Assembly (NCBI GenBank): GCA_021795275.1
Contig: JAJYPO010000031.1
Coordinates: 1 to 16,247 of the forward strand
Origin: Nitrospirota bacterium
GTDB taxonomy: Bacteria; Nitrospirota_A; Leptospirillia; Leptospirillales; Leptospirillaceae
Length of the DNA: 16,247 nucleotides
Direction of reading: 5' to 3'
The notes under the pieces are model-generated. The model ran no database searches. It was given only the letters and a program-made list of their open reading frames with translations, and was not told where the DNA came from. Positions within the stretch are counted from its first letter, which is position 1, and every line of letters starts with the position of its first letter. Made by a program: the position numbers and the translations under genes. This document shows positions 7,744 through 14,540 of the stretch, in pieces.

Positions 7744-7878
7744 AACCGCCACTGTAAATTCACATCGAAAATCATTCTCAATCTTTAACCGGATAGGGAA
7801 CCCTGGGAGCCAAGATATTTCCTCGAGGCTTCGCAAGCTTGGTGTCCCTCTTGCCGACTGGGGATTTTGTATCAGTAC

Positions 7879-7886
7879 GGAGGAGG
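7879..7886 (+). promoter_or_regulatory. Ribosome binding site fixing the oxidoreductase start
   Basis: GGAGGAGG ends five bases before the ATG at 7892. It decides this start over upstream in-frame codons in a frame that is open from 7715. Confidence 0.75.
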
Positions 7887-7891
7887 AACGG

Positions 7892-9739
7892 ATGAAAGGA
7901 AAATACAAGCTTCATATACCTGATTACCAATATTATGCGGACCAGGTTGCATGCCGGAAGGCCTGTCCGGTTGGGACGGACGCTGGCGGATATGTACAGG
8001 CAATTGCTCAGGGAAAATATGAAAAGGCCTATGCGATTGCTCGGGGCCCCAATCCCTTTGCCTCTGTTTGTGGGTGGGTTTGCAACGCTCCATGTGAAAC
8101 GGCCTGTACTCGTGGCAATATTGATGCCCCCGTCACCATCAGGGCACTGAAAAGATTTGTGACGGAAAAGTTCGGGGCCGAGGCTGTGGCGGACCCCGCC
8201 TCGACCCTTCGTTATTCGACGGCCCCCGGAGTTCCCTACGGAAAGGCGACAGGGTCTAAAGTTGCCATTGTCGGAGGAGGGCCTGCCGGTCTCACGGCAG
8301 CACACGACCTTGCCCGTCTCGGATACAGGGTGACGATCTTTGAATCCCAGGACCGCTTGGGAGGATTGTTCTATCTTGTTCCGGAATATCGTTTGCCCCG
8401 CCCGCTCTTTGAGGCCGAAATCGCCGCCATCATGAGCATGGGGATTGAGGCCCGCCTCAATACAAAGGTGGGCAGTGATGTCACCCTGGAGGAGCTCCGG
8501 AAGGATTTTGCTGCGGTCGTTCTGGCTTCAGGGGCCTGGGGAAGCCGTCCGGTTCCGTTCGAAGGCCGGGAACTTCAGGGGATCTATTCTGCCCTCCCCT
8601 TTCTCCAGTCCGTATATCACAATCACGATCCCCTTCCGATCGGGGCTTTCCCGATCGTTGTCGGGGCAGGAAACGTCGCCATGGATGTGGTCAGGACAGC
8701 CCTCCGGGTGCCTGGGGTGGAAAAGGTCAGGGTCGTGACCCTGGAAACCTGGGATGAGATGCCTGCCGATGATCTCGAGATTGAAGATGCGGTCCATGAA
8801 GGGGCCGAATTCCAGATCAGGCTTGGAACAAAAAGGATCATCGGAAACGAAGGGCGGTTCGAAGGTCTCGAGGTCAAAAAAGTCCTGTCGGTCTTTGACG
8901 ATCAGGGCCGGTTCGCTCCCTCGTTCGACGAGGAGGCGGTCAGTGTCATGCGCGGGACATCGGTCATCTTTGCGATCGGTCAGGTGATCGATACGTCCTA
9001 TGTTCCTGAGGATCTTGAAGGAATCGTCGGAAGAAACGGAGTGATCCGGGCCAATATCCATACTATGGACACCGGGGTTCCGGGCGTATTTGCGGCCGGA
9101 GATGTGGTGACGGGGCCGAGAATCTTTATCGATGCCATTGCGGGAGGGCAACAGGCAGCCCAGTCGGTTCATGCCTTTCTTTCCAAGGGACACGTTGTGA
9201 AGAATCTTTCGGGAATTTCTTCCCCTGTTTCACATCGCCCGAATCCCTCCCCCGTCTGGCCGACCGAATTCAACCAGAAGGGGTATTATTCCATCTCGCG
9301 AAAAAATCCGGACCTCCTGCATCCGGAATTCAGAAAGACCAACTTTGAATTGGCTGAGCTGTCGATGACGGAGGATGAAGCCCGGGCCCAGGCCTCCCGT
9401 TGTCTGACATGCCATGTCAACCCCATCTTCGAAGGGCAGAAATGTGTCCTGTGCGGGGGATGTGTCGATGTATGCCCTGAATATGCCCTGAAGATGGTTC
9501 CTTTGGCAGATGTCGATCTGGATCATGGAAAGACTGCACCGCTCCTTGAATCGTTTACAGGAGAGGAGATTCACCCGGGACATTTGGATGAGCCTGTCGT
9601 ACAGACCCTATCGATGTCGACGGCAATGATATGGGATGGGATGCGCTGCATCAGATGCGGGCTTTGCGCAAAGCGATGTCCGACGGGCGCGATCACCATG
9701 GAACATCTTGAAATCAAACAGGAGGTAACGCTCCAATGA
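7892..9739 (+). CDS. GltD-like FAD/NAD(P)H oxidoreductase with C-terminal 2x[4Fe-4S] ferredoxin domain
   Basis: This 615-residue protein has three modules. Residues 1-95 form the Fe-S helical domain found in glutamate synthase small subunits and dihydropyrimidine dehydrogenase (Cys21, 25, 60, 64, 68, 72). Residues 122-430 form the FAD/NAD(P)-binding core, with [10 protein letters not shown] (124-133), the second dinucleotide fold [10 protein letters not shown] (256-265) and the FAD closing motif AAGDVVTGP (401-409). Residues 500-604 carry two [4Fe-4S] motifs (Cys518/521/524/528 and Cys586/589/592/596). It has no signal peptide and is probably cytoplasmic. No gltB is near, and its stop overlaps the Rieske gene (ATGA), so it more likely exchanges electrons between NAD(P)H and the bc complex. 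The ATG at 7892 follows a strong GGAGGAGG; the frame is open upstream but lacks a comparable start. Confidence 0.85.
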   Translation: MKGKYKLHIPDYQYYADQVACRKACPVGTDAGGYVQAIAQGKYEKAYAIARGPNPFASVCGWVCNAPCETACTRGNIDAPVTIRALKRFVTEKFGAEAVADPASTLRYSTAPGVPYGKATGSKVAIVGGGPAGLTAAHDLARLGYRVTIFESQDRLGGLFYLVPEYRLPRPLFEAEIAAIMSMGIEARLNTKVGSDVTLEELRKDFAAVVLASGAWGSRPVPFEGRELQGIYSALPFLQSVYHNHDPLPIGAFPIVVGAGNVAMDVVRTALRVPGVEKVRVVTLETWDEMPADDLEIEDAVHEGAEFQIRLGTKRIIGNEGRFEGLEVKKVLSVFDDQGRFAPSFDEEAVSVMRGTSVIFAIGQVIDTSYVPEDLEGIVGRNGVIRANIHTMDTGVPGVFAAGDVVTGPRIFIDAIAGGQQAAQSVHAFLSKGHVVKNLSGISSPVSHRPNPSPVWPTEFNQKGYYSISRKNPDLLHPEFRKTNFELAELSMTEDEARAQASRCLTCHVNPIFEGQKCVLCGGCVDVCPEYALKMVPLADVDLDHGKTAPLLESFTGEEIHPGHLDEPVVQTLSMSTAMIWDGMRCIRCGLCAKRCPTGAITMEHLEIKQEVTLQ

Positions 9740-10356
9740 CAAATCCAGCGGCGGGTGTGGGACACCCTGAAGAGACAGAGTCGGGTCTGAGCCCGTCGGA
9801 AAAAGGACGCAGGAAGTTCTTGGTGGCTGCAGGATGGTCGCTTGTGGGGGCCACCACGGCAGGGTCGGCTTATGCCACATACAAGTTCCTTTTTCCCCCT
9901 ATCCTCTATGAACCACCGACCGTCTTCAAAATCGGCCATGTCTCCTCCTACGGACTTGGCATCGATGAAAGGTGGAAGCTCAAGGGACGTTTTTGGGTCG
10001 TGCGGAACATGCGTGGAATCTACAACATGATTTCAATATGCCGTCATCTGGGATGCACGCCAAACTGGTTTCCGGACCAAAAGCGTTTCCGCTGTCCGTG
10101 CCATGGATCCATTTATGATGCTCATGGTAATGTGCGTGGAGGTCCGGCACCAAGAACCCTCTGGAGAGGGCAGATCACCCGCGATCCACTGGACGGGGAA
10201 TTGATCGTCAATACGGTTATTCGTCTTGATCCAGATCCGGTACAGACCCCCCAAGGTCTTTGGGTCAAAGAAAATGTCAAGGAGATAAACCCGTTTTATA
10301 TCGGACATGCGGCTCCCCCGGGTGCCTCGTGTGCATCGAACCGTCTTCTTTGCTGA
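9736..10356 (+). CDS. petA: Rieske [2Fe-2S] protein of a bc-type complex
   Basis: This is the quinol-oxidising Rieske subunit. It has a Tat-type N-terminus ([11 protein letters not shown], 24-34) followed by a hydrophobic anchor (about 29-54), then the Rieske fold with box 1 CRHLGC (102-107) and box 2 CPCHGSIYD (120-128). Cluster ligands are Cys102, His104, Cys120 and His123; Cys107 and Cys122 would form the stabilising disulfide; Ser125 and Tyr127, which raise the redox potential, are kept. The ATG overlaps the preceding stop (ATGA) and follows AGGAGGT (9720-9726). The last ~13 residues look odd (two cysteines, low complexity), and another frame runs open to 10507, so the C-terminus may be altered by a frameshift at a C5 tract (10314-10318). 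Confidence 0.93.
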   Translation: MTNPAAGVGHPEETESGLSPSEKGRRKFLVAAGWSLVGATTAGSAYATYKFLFPPILYEPPTVFKIGHVSSYGLGIDERWKLKGRFWVVRNMRGIYNMISICRHLGCTPNWFPDQKRFRCPCHGSIYDAHGNVRGGPAPRTLWRGQITRDPLDGELIVNTVIRLDPDPVQTPQGLWVKENVKEINPFYIGHAAPPGASCASNRLLC

Positions 10357-10394
10357 GAACGATACTGGAAATTTGCTCCATACTGTTCGGTGCA

Positions 10395-10415
10395 CCATTT
10401 CAAACATTGAAATGG
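10395..10415 (+). repeat. Intercistronic hairpin between Rieske and cytochrome b genes
   Basis: CCATTTCA (10395-10402) and TGAAATGG (10408-10415) are exact reverse complements with a five-base loop. No T-run follows, so it is not an intrinsic terminator. It may be an mRNA processing or stability element, unless this stretch is really the extended Rieske coding region. Confidence 0.5.
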
Positions 10416-10510
10416 ATGACAAGTCGGCCACGCAAGGATCCTCGTCTCCTGCGTCGATCTTCATGGCGGTCCTCGGGGAGTGGTCCTTTTTAACGAAAGG
10501 GACTTAAGGT

Positions 10511-11272
10511 ATGCTTCAAAAACTAAAGAACGGCATTGTGGATTCCCAGATTTTCAAGTCGATTTTTCGACACGGATATCCCGACAATGACCTTGACCGG
10601 GCTTACGCTATCTTCAGCAACGTCTTCCTCCACATCCATCCCGTCAAGGTGAGGCGGTCGGCATTAAGAATGCGATACACATTCTGCCTTGGAGGAATAA
10701 CGCTTCTGCTCTTCATCATTCTTTCGGTCACCGGAATCTGGCTCATGTTCTACTATACCCCCTACACCGGACTGGCCTATCGTAATATCAAGGATCTCCA
10801 GTTTGTGATCTTTGGCGGAAACCTGATGCGAGATCTTCACCGGTTTGCTGCTCATGGAATGGTCCTTTTCGTTTGGCTCCACATGACGAGAGTCTTTCTG
10901 ACGGGAGCCTACAAAGCTCCCCGGGAATTCAACTGGATAGTGGGTGTCGTCCTGCTCGTCAATACACTCGTTCTTTCCTGGACGGGATATCTTCTCCCCT
11001 GGGACCAGCTGGCTTACTGGGCGGTCACCGTGGGAGCGAAAATGGCTTCCTATACTCCCTTCCTGGGTCAAAACGGACCATGGGGCCCTCAACTTGGATT
11101 TCTTCCAACCAACGACATCATGTTCATGCTTCTTGGTGGAACAGTGGTGGGTCAAAATGCGCTCATACGGTTCTATGTGCTTCATTGCGTTGTGCTTCCA
11201 CTGGTCGTGACGGTCTTTCTGGCAGTGCACTTTTGGCGAATTCGAAAGGACGGGTTCTCCGGACCCCTTTGA
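10511..11272 (+). CDS. petB: Cytochrome b6-type subunit (N-terminal cytochrome b)
   Basis: This 253-residue membrane protein is the di-haem quinone-binding core. Haem ligands are His110 and His124 in helix B (13 residues between) and His225 and His240 in helix D (14 between, the b6f-type spacing rather than the 13 of bc1). TFCLGGITL (57-65) keeps the cysteine (Cys59) that in b6 binds the extra haem ci. Other b6 hallmarks are [13 protein letters not shown] (127-139), [14 protein letters not shown] (159-172) and the C-terminal [10 protein letters not shown]. Four membrane spans are expected. AAAGGG lies nine bases upstream of the ATG. A separate subunit-IV-like gene follows, a split arrangement as in b6f complexes. 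Confidence 0.96.
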   Translation: MLQKLKNGIVDSQIFKSIFRHGYPDNDLDRAYAIFSNVFLHIHPVKVRRSALRMRYTFCLGGITLLLFIILSVTGIWLMFYYTPYTGLAYRNIKDLQFVIFGGNLMRDLHRFAAHGMVLFVWLHMTRVFLTGAYKAPREFNWIVGVVLLVNTLVLSWTGYLLPWDQLAYWAVTVGAKMASYTPFLGQNGPWGPQLGFLPTNDIMFMLLGGTVVGQNALIRFYVLHCVVLPLVVTVFLAVHFWRIRKDGFSGPL

Positions 11273-11343
11273 GGATTGTTATACCAATCAACCTATGACC
11301 GCAATAAATCTGATAGGGAGTGTTAACCGAGAGGTGGGGCAGA

Positions 11344-12174
11344 ATGGATGAAAAAGTAACCCGGGAAATTTTCCCCCGGGACTCCCGAAAGTCCTATGGA
11401 CTAGTCGAGCTCATGAAAAAATCGGCTCCAATTGTTCGGAAGGAGCCTGAAGATACCGTTAATGTATGGCCGAATCTCCTTATGATCGAGATGATCTGCG
11501 CCATCCTGGTGACAGTGGGTCTGATGGTCCTGATCCAGTTCGAGCATGCTCCTCTTCGCTCGCTGGCCGATCCCTCCACGACCCCGAATCCCATGCGGGC
11601 CCCCTGGTATTTTCTCGGACTCCAGGAATTGCTGGTGTATTTTGACCCCTGGTATGCTGGCGTGGTTCTTCCTGGAATGATCATTTTCGGCCTCATGTTG
11701 TTTCCTTACCTCGATGTCAACCCGAAAGGTGTCGGGTACTACACCTACAGTGAACGAAAATTTGCCGTTTTCAATTACTCTTTCGGATTTGCGATCTGGT
11801 GGATCACCATCATCATCGGGACCTATCTTCGCGGCCTTGACTGGCAGTGGTACTGGCCGTGGAGTAACCATCTGGAGCACATGAACCCCGCTCTTGTGAC
11901 CCTTATTCCGCTGCACCTGATTTTTGTGAACTGGTTTCATGTCAGTGAAGGAGTCGGAAAGATTTTTACCGATATCATCTTTATCGGTTACTTTGCGCTT
12001 GGAACCCTGATCCCGATGGTTGTCTGGAAACCTATGTACAAGGCCATGGGGCTCTGGCGGTACCTCACCTTCATGTTTTTCTTCCTGTCCATGATGGGGG
12101 TCGGCCTGAAGATTATCCTTAGACTTCTATTCAACATCAAATACGTTCTTGTAACTCCATGGATCAATATCTGA
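11344..12174 (+). CDS. petD: Cytochrome b C-terminal / subunit IV-like protein, extended
   Basis: This 276-residue protein supplies the second half of cytochrome b. NPMRAPWYFLGLQELL (82-97) aligns with the Qo-site PEWY region but reads APWY (86-89), so the usual glutamate is a proline. It is much longer than b6f subunit IV (about 160 residues, three spans). I count about six hydrophobic spans (near 44-65, 104-122, 141-161, 183-199, 207-228 and 238-262), so an extra three-helix part has been added. The ATG at 11344 follows AGAGGTGGGG; a GTG at 11320 in the same frame is less likely. It lies 71 bp after cytochrome b in the same operon. Confidence 0.92.
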   Translation: MDEKVTREIFPRDSRKSYGLVELMKKSAPIVRKEPEDTVNVWPNLLMIEMICAILVTVGLMVLIQFEHAPLRSLADPSTTPNPMRAPWYFLGLQELLVYFDPWYAGVVLPGMIIFGLMLFPYLDVNPKGVGYYTYSERKFAVFNYSFGFAIWWITIIIGTYLRGLDWQWYWPWSNHLEHMNPALVTLIPLHLIFVNWFHVSEGVGKIFTDIIFIGYFALGTLIPMVVWKPMYKAMGLWRYLTFMFFFLSMMGVGLKIILRLLFNIKYVLVTPWINI

Positions 12175-12247
12175 GATATATCTGATCGGGGATGCCTCCG
12201 ATGACCGTGTCGGGGGCCAATCCTGAAGAGATGCGGGGGATCAGTTT

Positions 12248-12272
12248 TTGTCCGAATTTCCGGACAAGGAGG
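12248..12272 (+). promoter_or_regulatory. Hairpin abutting a strong Shine-Dalgarno
   Basis: TTGTCCG (12248-12254) and CGGACAA (12261-12267) are exact reverse complements with a six-base loop. The last bases of the 3' arm are the first bases of AAGGAGG (12266-12272), the ribosome binding site of the small gene starting at 12277. Folding could limit or time translation of that gene. Confidence 0.45.
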
Positions 12273-12276
12273 TTCA

Positions 12277-12492
12277 ATGGACCAGTTTCACCAATTACTC
12301 AATGCACCTTGGGTCGAAGAGTATTTCGGCTATCCCTACCGGATCGGGATCTCCCTGACCTTGGTTATCGGTACCGCAATCTTTTATTATCTGGTGGTCT
12401 GGTTTCAGAAATGGCAGGAGGGGTCTTTTTATCCGGATGGCCACCCATTGAGAAAATCTGCCCAGACTACGGAAAGGGGTAGAAAAGAATGA
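12277..12492 (+). CDS. Small single-span membrane protein of the bc operon
   Basis: This 71-residue protein is not one I recognise. It has a short soluble N-terminus, one membrane span (about 22-43, with IFYYLVVWF at 35-43) and a charged C-terminus rich in Lys and Arg, which the positive-inside rule would place in the cytoplasm. It has no haem motif, cysteine or Fe-S motif. It has a perfect AAGGAGG four bases upstream and overlaps the cytochrome c gene by ATGA (12489-12492), so it is almost certainly translated with the complex. It may be an accessory or assembly subunit, by analogy with the small Pet subunits of b6f, but there is no recognisable similarity to support homology. Confidence 0.8.
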   Translation: MDQFHQLLNAPWVEEYFGYPYRIGISLTLVIGTAIFYYLVVWFQKWQEGSFYPDGHPLRKSAQTTERGRKE

Positions 12493-13448
12493 AAATGCGT
12501 ATATATCTTCTTTTTTTCCTCTCGACCATTCTCCTGCTAGGAATCTTTTTCGTTGAAATGTACAAGGATACTCATCCTGAATGGATGACCTATCAGCGGC
12601 AGTATTATCAGCTTCTGGCCAAGATCACGAACAAGCCGGAACTGGCTAACTCGTCTTTGTCTCTGGTTCAGATCTGGAATCCGATCATGAACAAGCCGGA
12701 CCGTTGTATGACCTGTCACATGGGTATTTCCGTGCCCGCCTTCAAGACGGCTCCGGAGCCATTTACGACCCATCCGGATCTTTCTGGATATATCGGGAAA
12801 CATCCCTTTGAAAAATTTGGATGCACCATTTGCCATGACGGACAGGGTGTCGCCACCAAGGTCTCCGAAGCGCATGGATTTAATGTGAGCCTCAATTATC
12901 AGCCCAAGCGCGGAGCCTTCGCCGAAGCTTCCTGTCTCAAATGCCATACCGACCTGTTCAAACCGGGGATCAATCCGCCCATGACCCCCTTCTTAAATCT
13001 TGCCAAGAAAACCATTGTTCAAAAGGGATGTGGATCCTGCCATACAATGACGCAGTTCAATTTGCATGGCGTTCTCGCGCCGGATCTATCCGGATTCGGA
13101 AGCAGGACCGAACTTGGTTTTTATAATGTCCATGATTTCAACCATGTGGGTGGTCTACACTCCATGAGAGAATGGGAATGGGAACATTTTAAAAACCCGA
13201 GAAAAATTTCTCCGGGGATTCCCGCATTCAAGGTGCCTCCGACCATCATGCCCAATTTTCATTTGACTGATCTCCAGACGACGGCGCTCACCACCTGGGT
13301 CCTTGGACTCGATGATCCGAGTGTCATCACTATTCCGCAGAAATTCCTCCCGATCGACCGGGACAATGGAAGACCCATTCCCATTCCGATCACCAATTAC
13401 AAGGGGGTCTTTATCCCTGGGATGGAAAAGGTTTCCATGGCCAATTGA
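12489..13448 (+). CDS. Membrane-anchored tetrahaem cytochrome c of the bc complex
   Basis: This 319-residue protein begins with an uncleaved-looking hydrophobic anchor (5-22), leaving the rest in the periplasm. It has four haem-binding motifs: CMTCH (73-77), CTICH (112-116), CLKCH (149-153) and CGSCH (181-185). The last opens a class-I cytochrome c-like domain, with TIMPNFHLTD (252-261) offering Met254 as its probable axial ligand; the first three form a multihaem region of 60-100 residues. It stands where cytochrome c1 or f would in classical complexes and presumably takes electrons from the Rieske protein and passes them to (or, in reverse, receives them from) soluble cytochromes. Its start overlaps the small membrane protein gene by ATGA, and a terminator follows its stop by 24 bp. 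Confidence 0.93.
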   Translation: MKMRIYLLFFLSTILLLGIFFVEMYKDTHPEWMTYQRQYYQLLAKITNKPELANSSLSLVQIWNPIMNKPDRCMTCHMGISVPAFKTAPEPFTTHPDLSGYIGKHPFEKFGCTICHDGQGVATKVSEAHGFNVSLNYQPKRGAFAEASCLKCHTDLFKPGINPPMTPFLNLAKKTIVQKGCGSCHTMTQFNLHGVLAPDLSGFGSRTELGFYNVHDFNHVGGLHSMREWEWEHFKNPRKISPGIPAFKVPPTIMPNFHLTDLQTTALTTWVLGLDDPSVITIPQKFLPIDRDNGRPIPIPITNYKGVFIPGMEKVSMAN

Positions 13449-13471
13449 CCTGAAAATCTTTCCCTATATTG

Positions 13472-13501
13472 AAAACGGCAGGAGAAATCCTGCCGTTTTT
13501 T
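13472..13501 (+). terminator. Intrinsic terminator of the bc-complex operon
   Basis: ACGGCAGGA and TCCTGCCGT form a perfect stem extended by A-T pairs to 12 bp (13472-13483 with 13488-13499), with a GAAA tetraloop and a run of six T (13496-13501). It sits 24 bp after the cytochrome c stop and closes the operon. Confidence 0.95.
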
Positions 13502-13538
13502 GATTTTGGGGTTTATCAGGAATGAGTCCTGCGATAAT

Positions 13539-14540
13539 ATGGTTGAAACGGTCGACAGAAAGGGACACTTGGTCCAGGCAGAAGATCTGGTAAAAATTTA
13601 TAAAACACGGACCGGCAAACGGATTGCCGTTAATGGCATCTCCTTTCAAGTCAAAGAGGGAGAATTTTTTTCTTTTCTGGGGCCCAACGGAGCAGGAAAG
13701 ACGACTACGATCGGTATGATGGTGGCGCTTCTCGGCCCCACGTCAGGAAGAATAAAAATCGATAATCTTGATGTCACGCAATATCCCCATGAAGTTCGCC
13801 AACGGATTGGGATCATATTTCAGGACCCGAGCCTCGATGACAGATTGACAGCATGGGAAAACCTGGAATTTCATGGAAGGCTTTACGGGATTCCTGGTCC
13901 CGCACGGAAAAAACGATCGGAGTTCCTGATGGAAGTCATGGGGCTTTCCGAGCGACGCCATGATCTTGTCAGAACCTTCTCCGGTGGCATGAAGCGACGT
14001 CTTGAAATTGTCAGGGGACTTGTTCATGCCCCCCGACTCCTCATCCTTGATGAACCGACGCTCGGCCTGGACCCACATTCCAGACGAAATGTATGGGAAT
14101 ATATCCATACCGTTCGCAAGGAGGTTGGAATGACTGTATTTCTGACGACTCACTACCTGGAGGAAGCTGACGGATCCGACAGGGTGGCCATCATTAACCA
14201 GGGGAAAATCGTGGCCCTCGATTCTCCCGAAAGACTTAAAAAAAGTCTTGGACCGGAGGTCCTCATTCTCAAGGTTCAGGAAAAGGAAGCCTTCCGCCAA
14301 TATCTTCTCGACCGCTATCCCTCGATTACAGAGGCTATCAGGGAGGAGGACGAGAATCTGTTATCCTTCCCGATGCCCCAGGAACGGGCCGAGTCCCCGT
14401 GGGAATTTCTGAGGTCTTTGCCATTTCCGATTCTGGAAGCCTCCATAAGACGACCGAATCTTGACGATGTCTTCATCCGGTACACCGGGCAGGGTCTCGC
14501 CGATGTAGAAACCGGGAAAAACTCCGGAGCCGACCGATGA
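13539..14540 (+). CDS. ABC-2 type transporter, ATP-binding protein
   Basis: This 333-residue cytoplasmic ATPase powers the permease encoded next. It shows Walker A GPNGAGKT (48-55), Q-loop FQDPSLDD (94-101), signature SGGMK (148-152), Walker B LLILDEP (167-173) with the D-loop GLDPH (176-180), and H-loop His205. The remaining ~95 residues form the C-terminal extension common in DrrA-like exporters. The substrate cannot be inferred. The ATG at 13539 lacks a clear Shine-Dalgarno. The bases just before it, GATAAT (13533-13538), resemble a -10 box, and upstream in-frame TTG at 13500 would sit in the preceding terminator, so the exact start is uncertain. It overlaps the permease gene by ATGA. Confidence 0.9.
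   Translation: MVETVDRKGHLVQAEDLVKIYKTRTGKRIAVNGISFQVKEGEFFSFLGPNGAGKTTTIGMMVALLGPTSGRIKIDNLDVTQYPHEVRQRIGIIFQDPSLDDRLTAWENLEFHGRLYGIPGPARKKRSEFLMEVMGLSERRHDLVRTFSGGMKRRLEIVRGLVHAPRLLILDEPTLGLDPHSRRNVWEYIHTVRKEVGMTVFLTTHYLEEADGSDRVAIINQGKIVALDSPERLKKSLGPEVLILKVQEKEAFRQYLLDRYPSITEAIREEDENLLSFPMPQERAESPWEFLRSLPFPILEASIRRPNLDDVFIRYTGQGLADVETGKNSGADR

Larger units (their letters stand above)
7457..7891. other. Divergent intergenic regulatory region
   Basis: This 435-bp stretch separates nadK (minus) from the bc-complex operon (plus) and must drive both. It contains a possible minus-strand promoter near 7570-7598, a directly repeated GAGCGAGA (7629-7636 and 7644-7651), a purine-rich tract on the plus strand (about 7644-7687), a perfect palindrome (7687-7699), a TTGACA box (7715-7720) and about 150 bp of probable leader with a foldable segment. 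I see no supported gene in it. Confidence 0.5.

Noticed and set aside
7715..7891. N-terminal extension of the flavoprotein to 7715
   Set aside because: The start codon would be the TTG inside the -35 box, the extension has no family similarity, and the ATG at 7892 has a strong ribosome binding site.
9401..9415. CLTCH motif in the flavoprotein as a c-type haem site
   Set aside because: The protein has no signal peptide, and the motif lies in a cysteine-rich Fe-S tail in the cytoplasm, where haem c is not attached.
7892..9739. Glutamate synthase small subunit (gltD)
   Set aside because: The core matches the GltD family, but there is no gltB, and the extra ferredoxin tail and overlap with the Rieske gene point to a respiratory role.
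12192..12482. 96-codon open frame starting between the subunit IV and small protein genes
   Set aside because: It overlaps the better-supported small membrane protein in another frame and lacks a Shine-Dalgarno or membrane span.
13500..13545. GATAAT before the ABC ATPase start as a firm promoter
   Set aside because: It resembles a -10 box, but no -35 lies at a good distance, and its start site would fall inside the gene.
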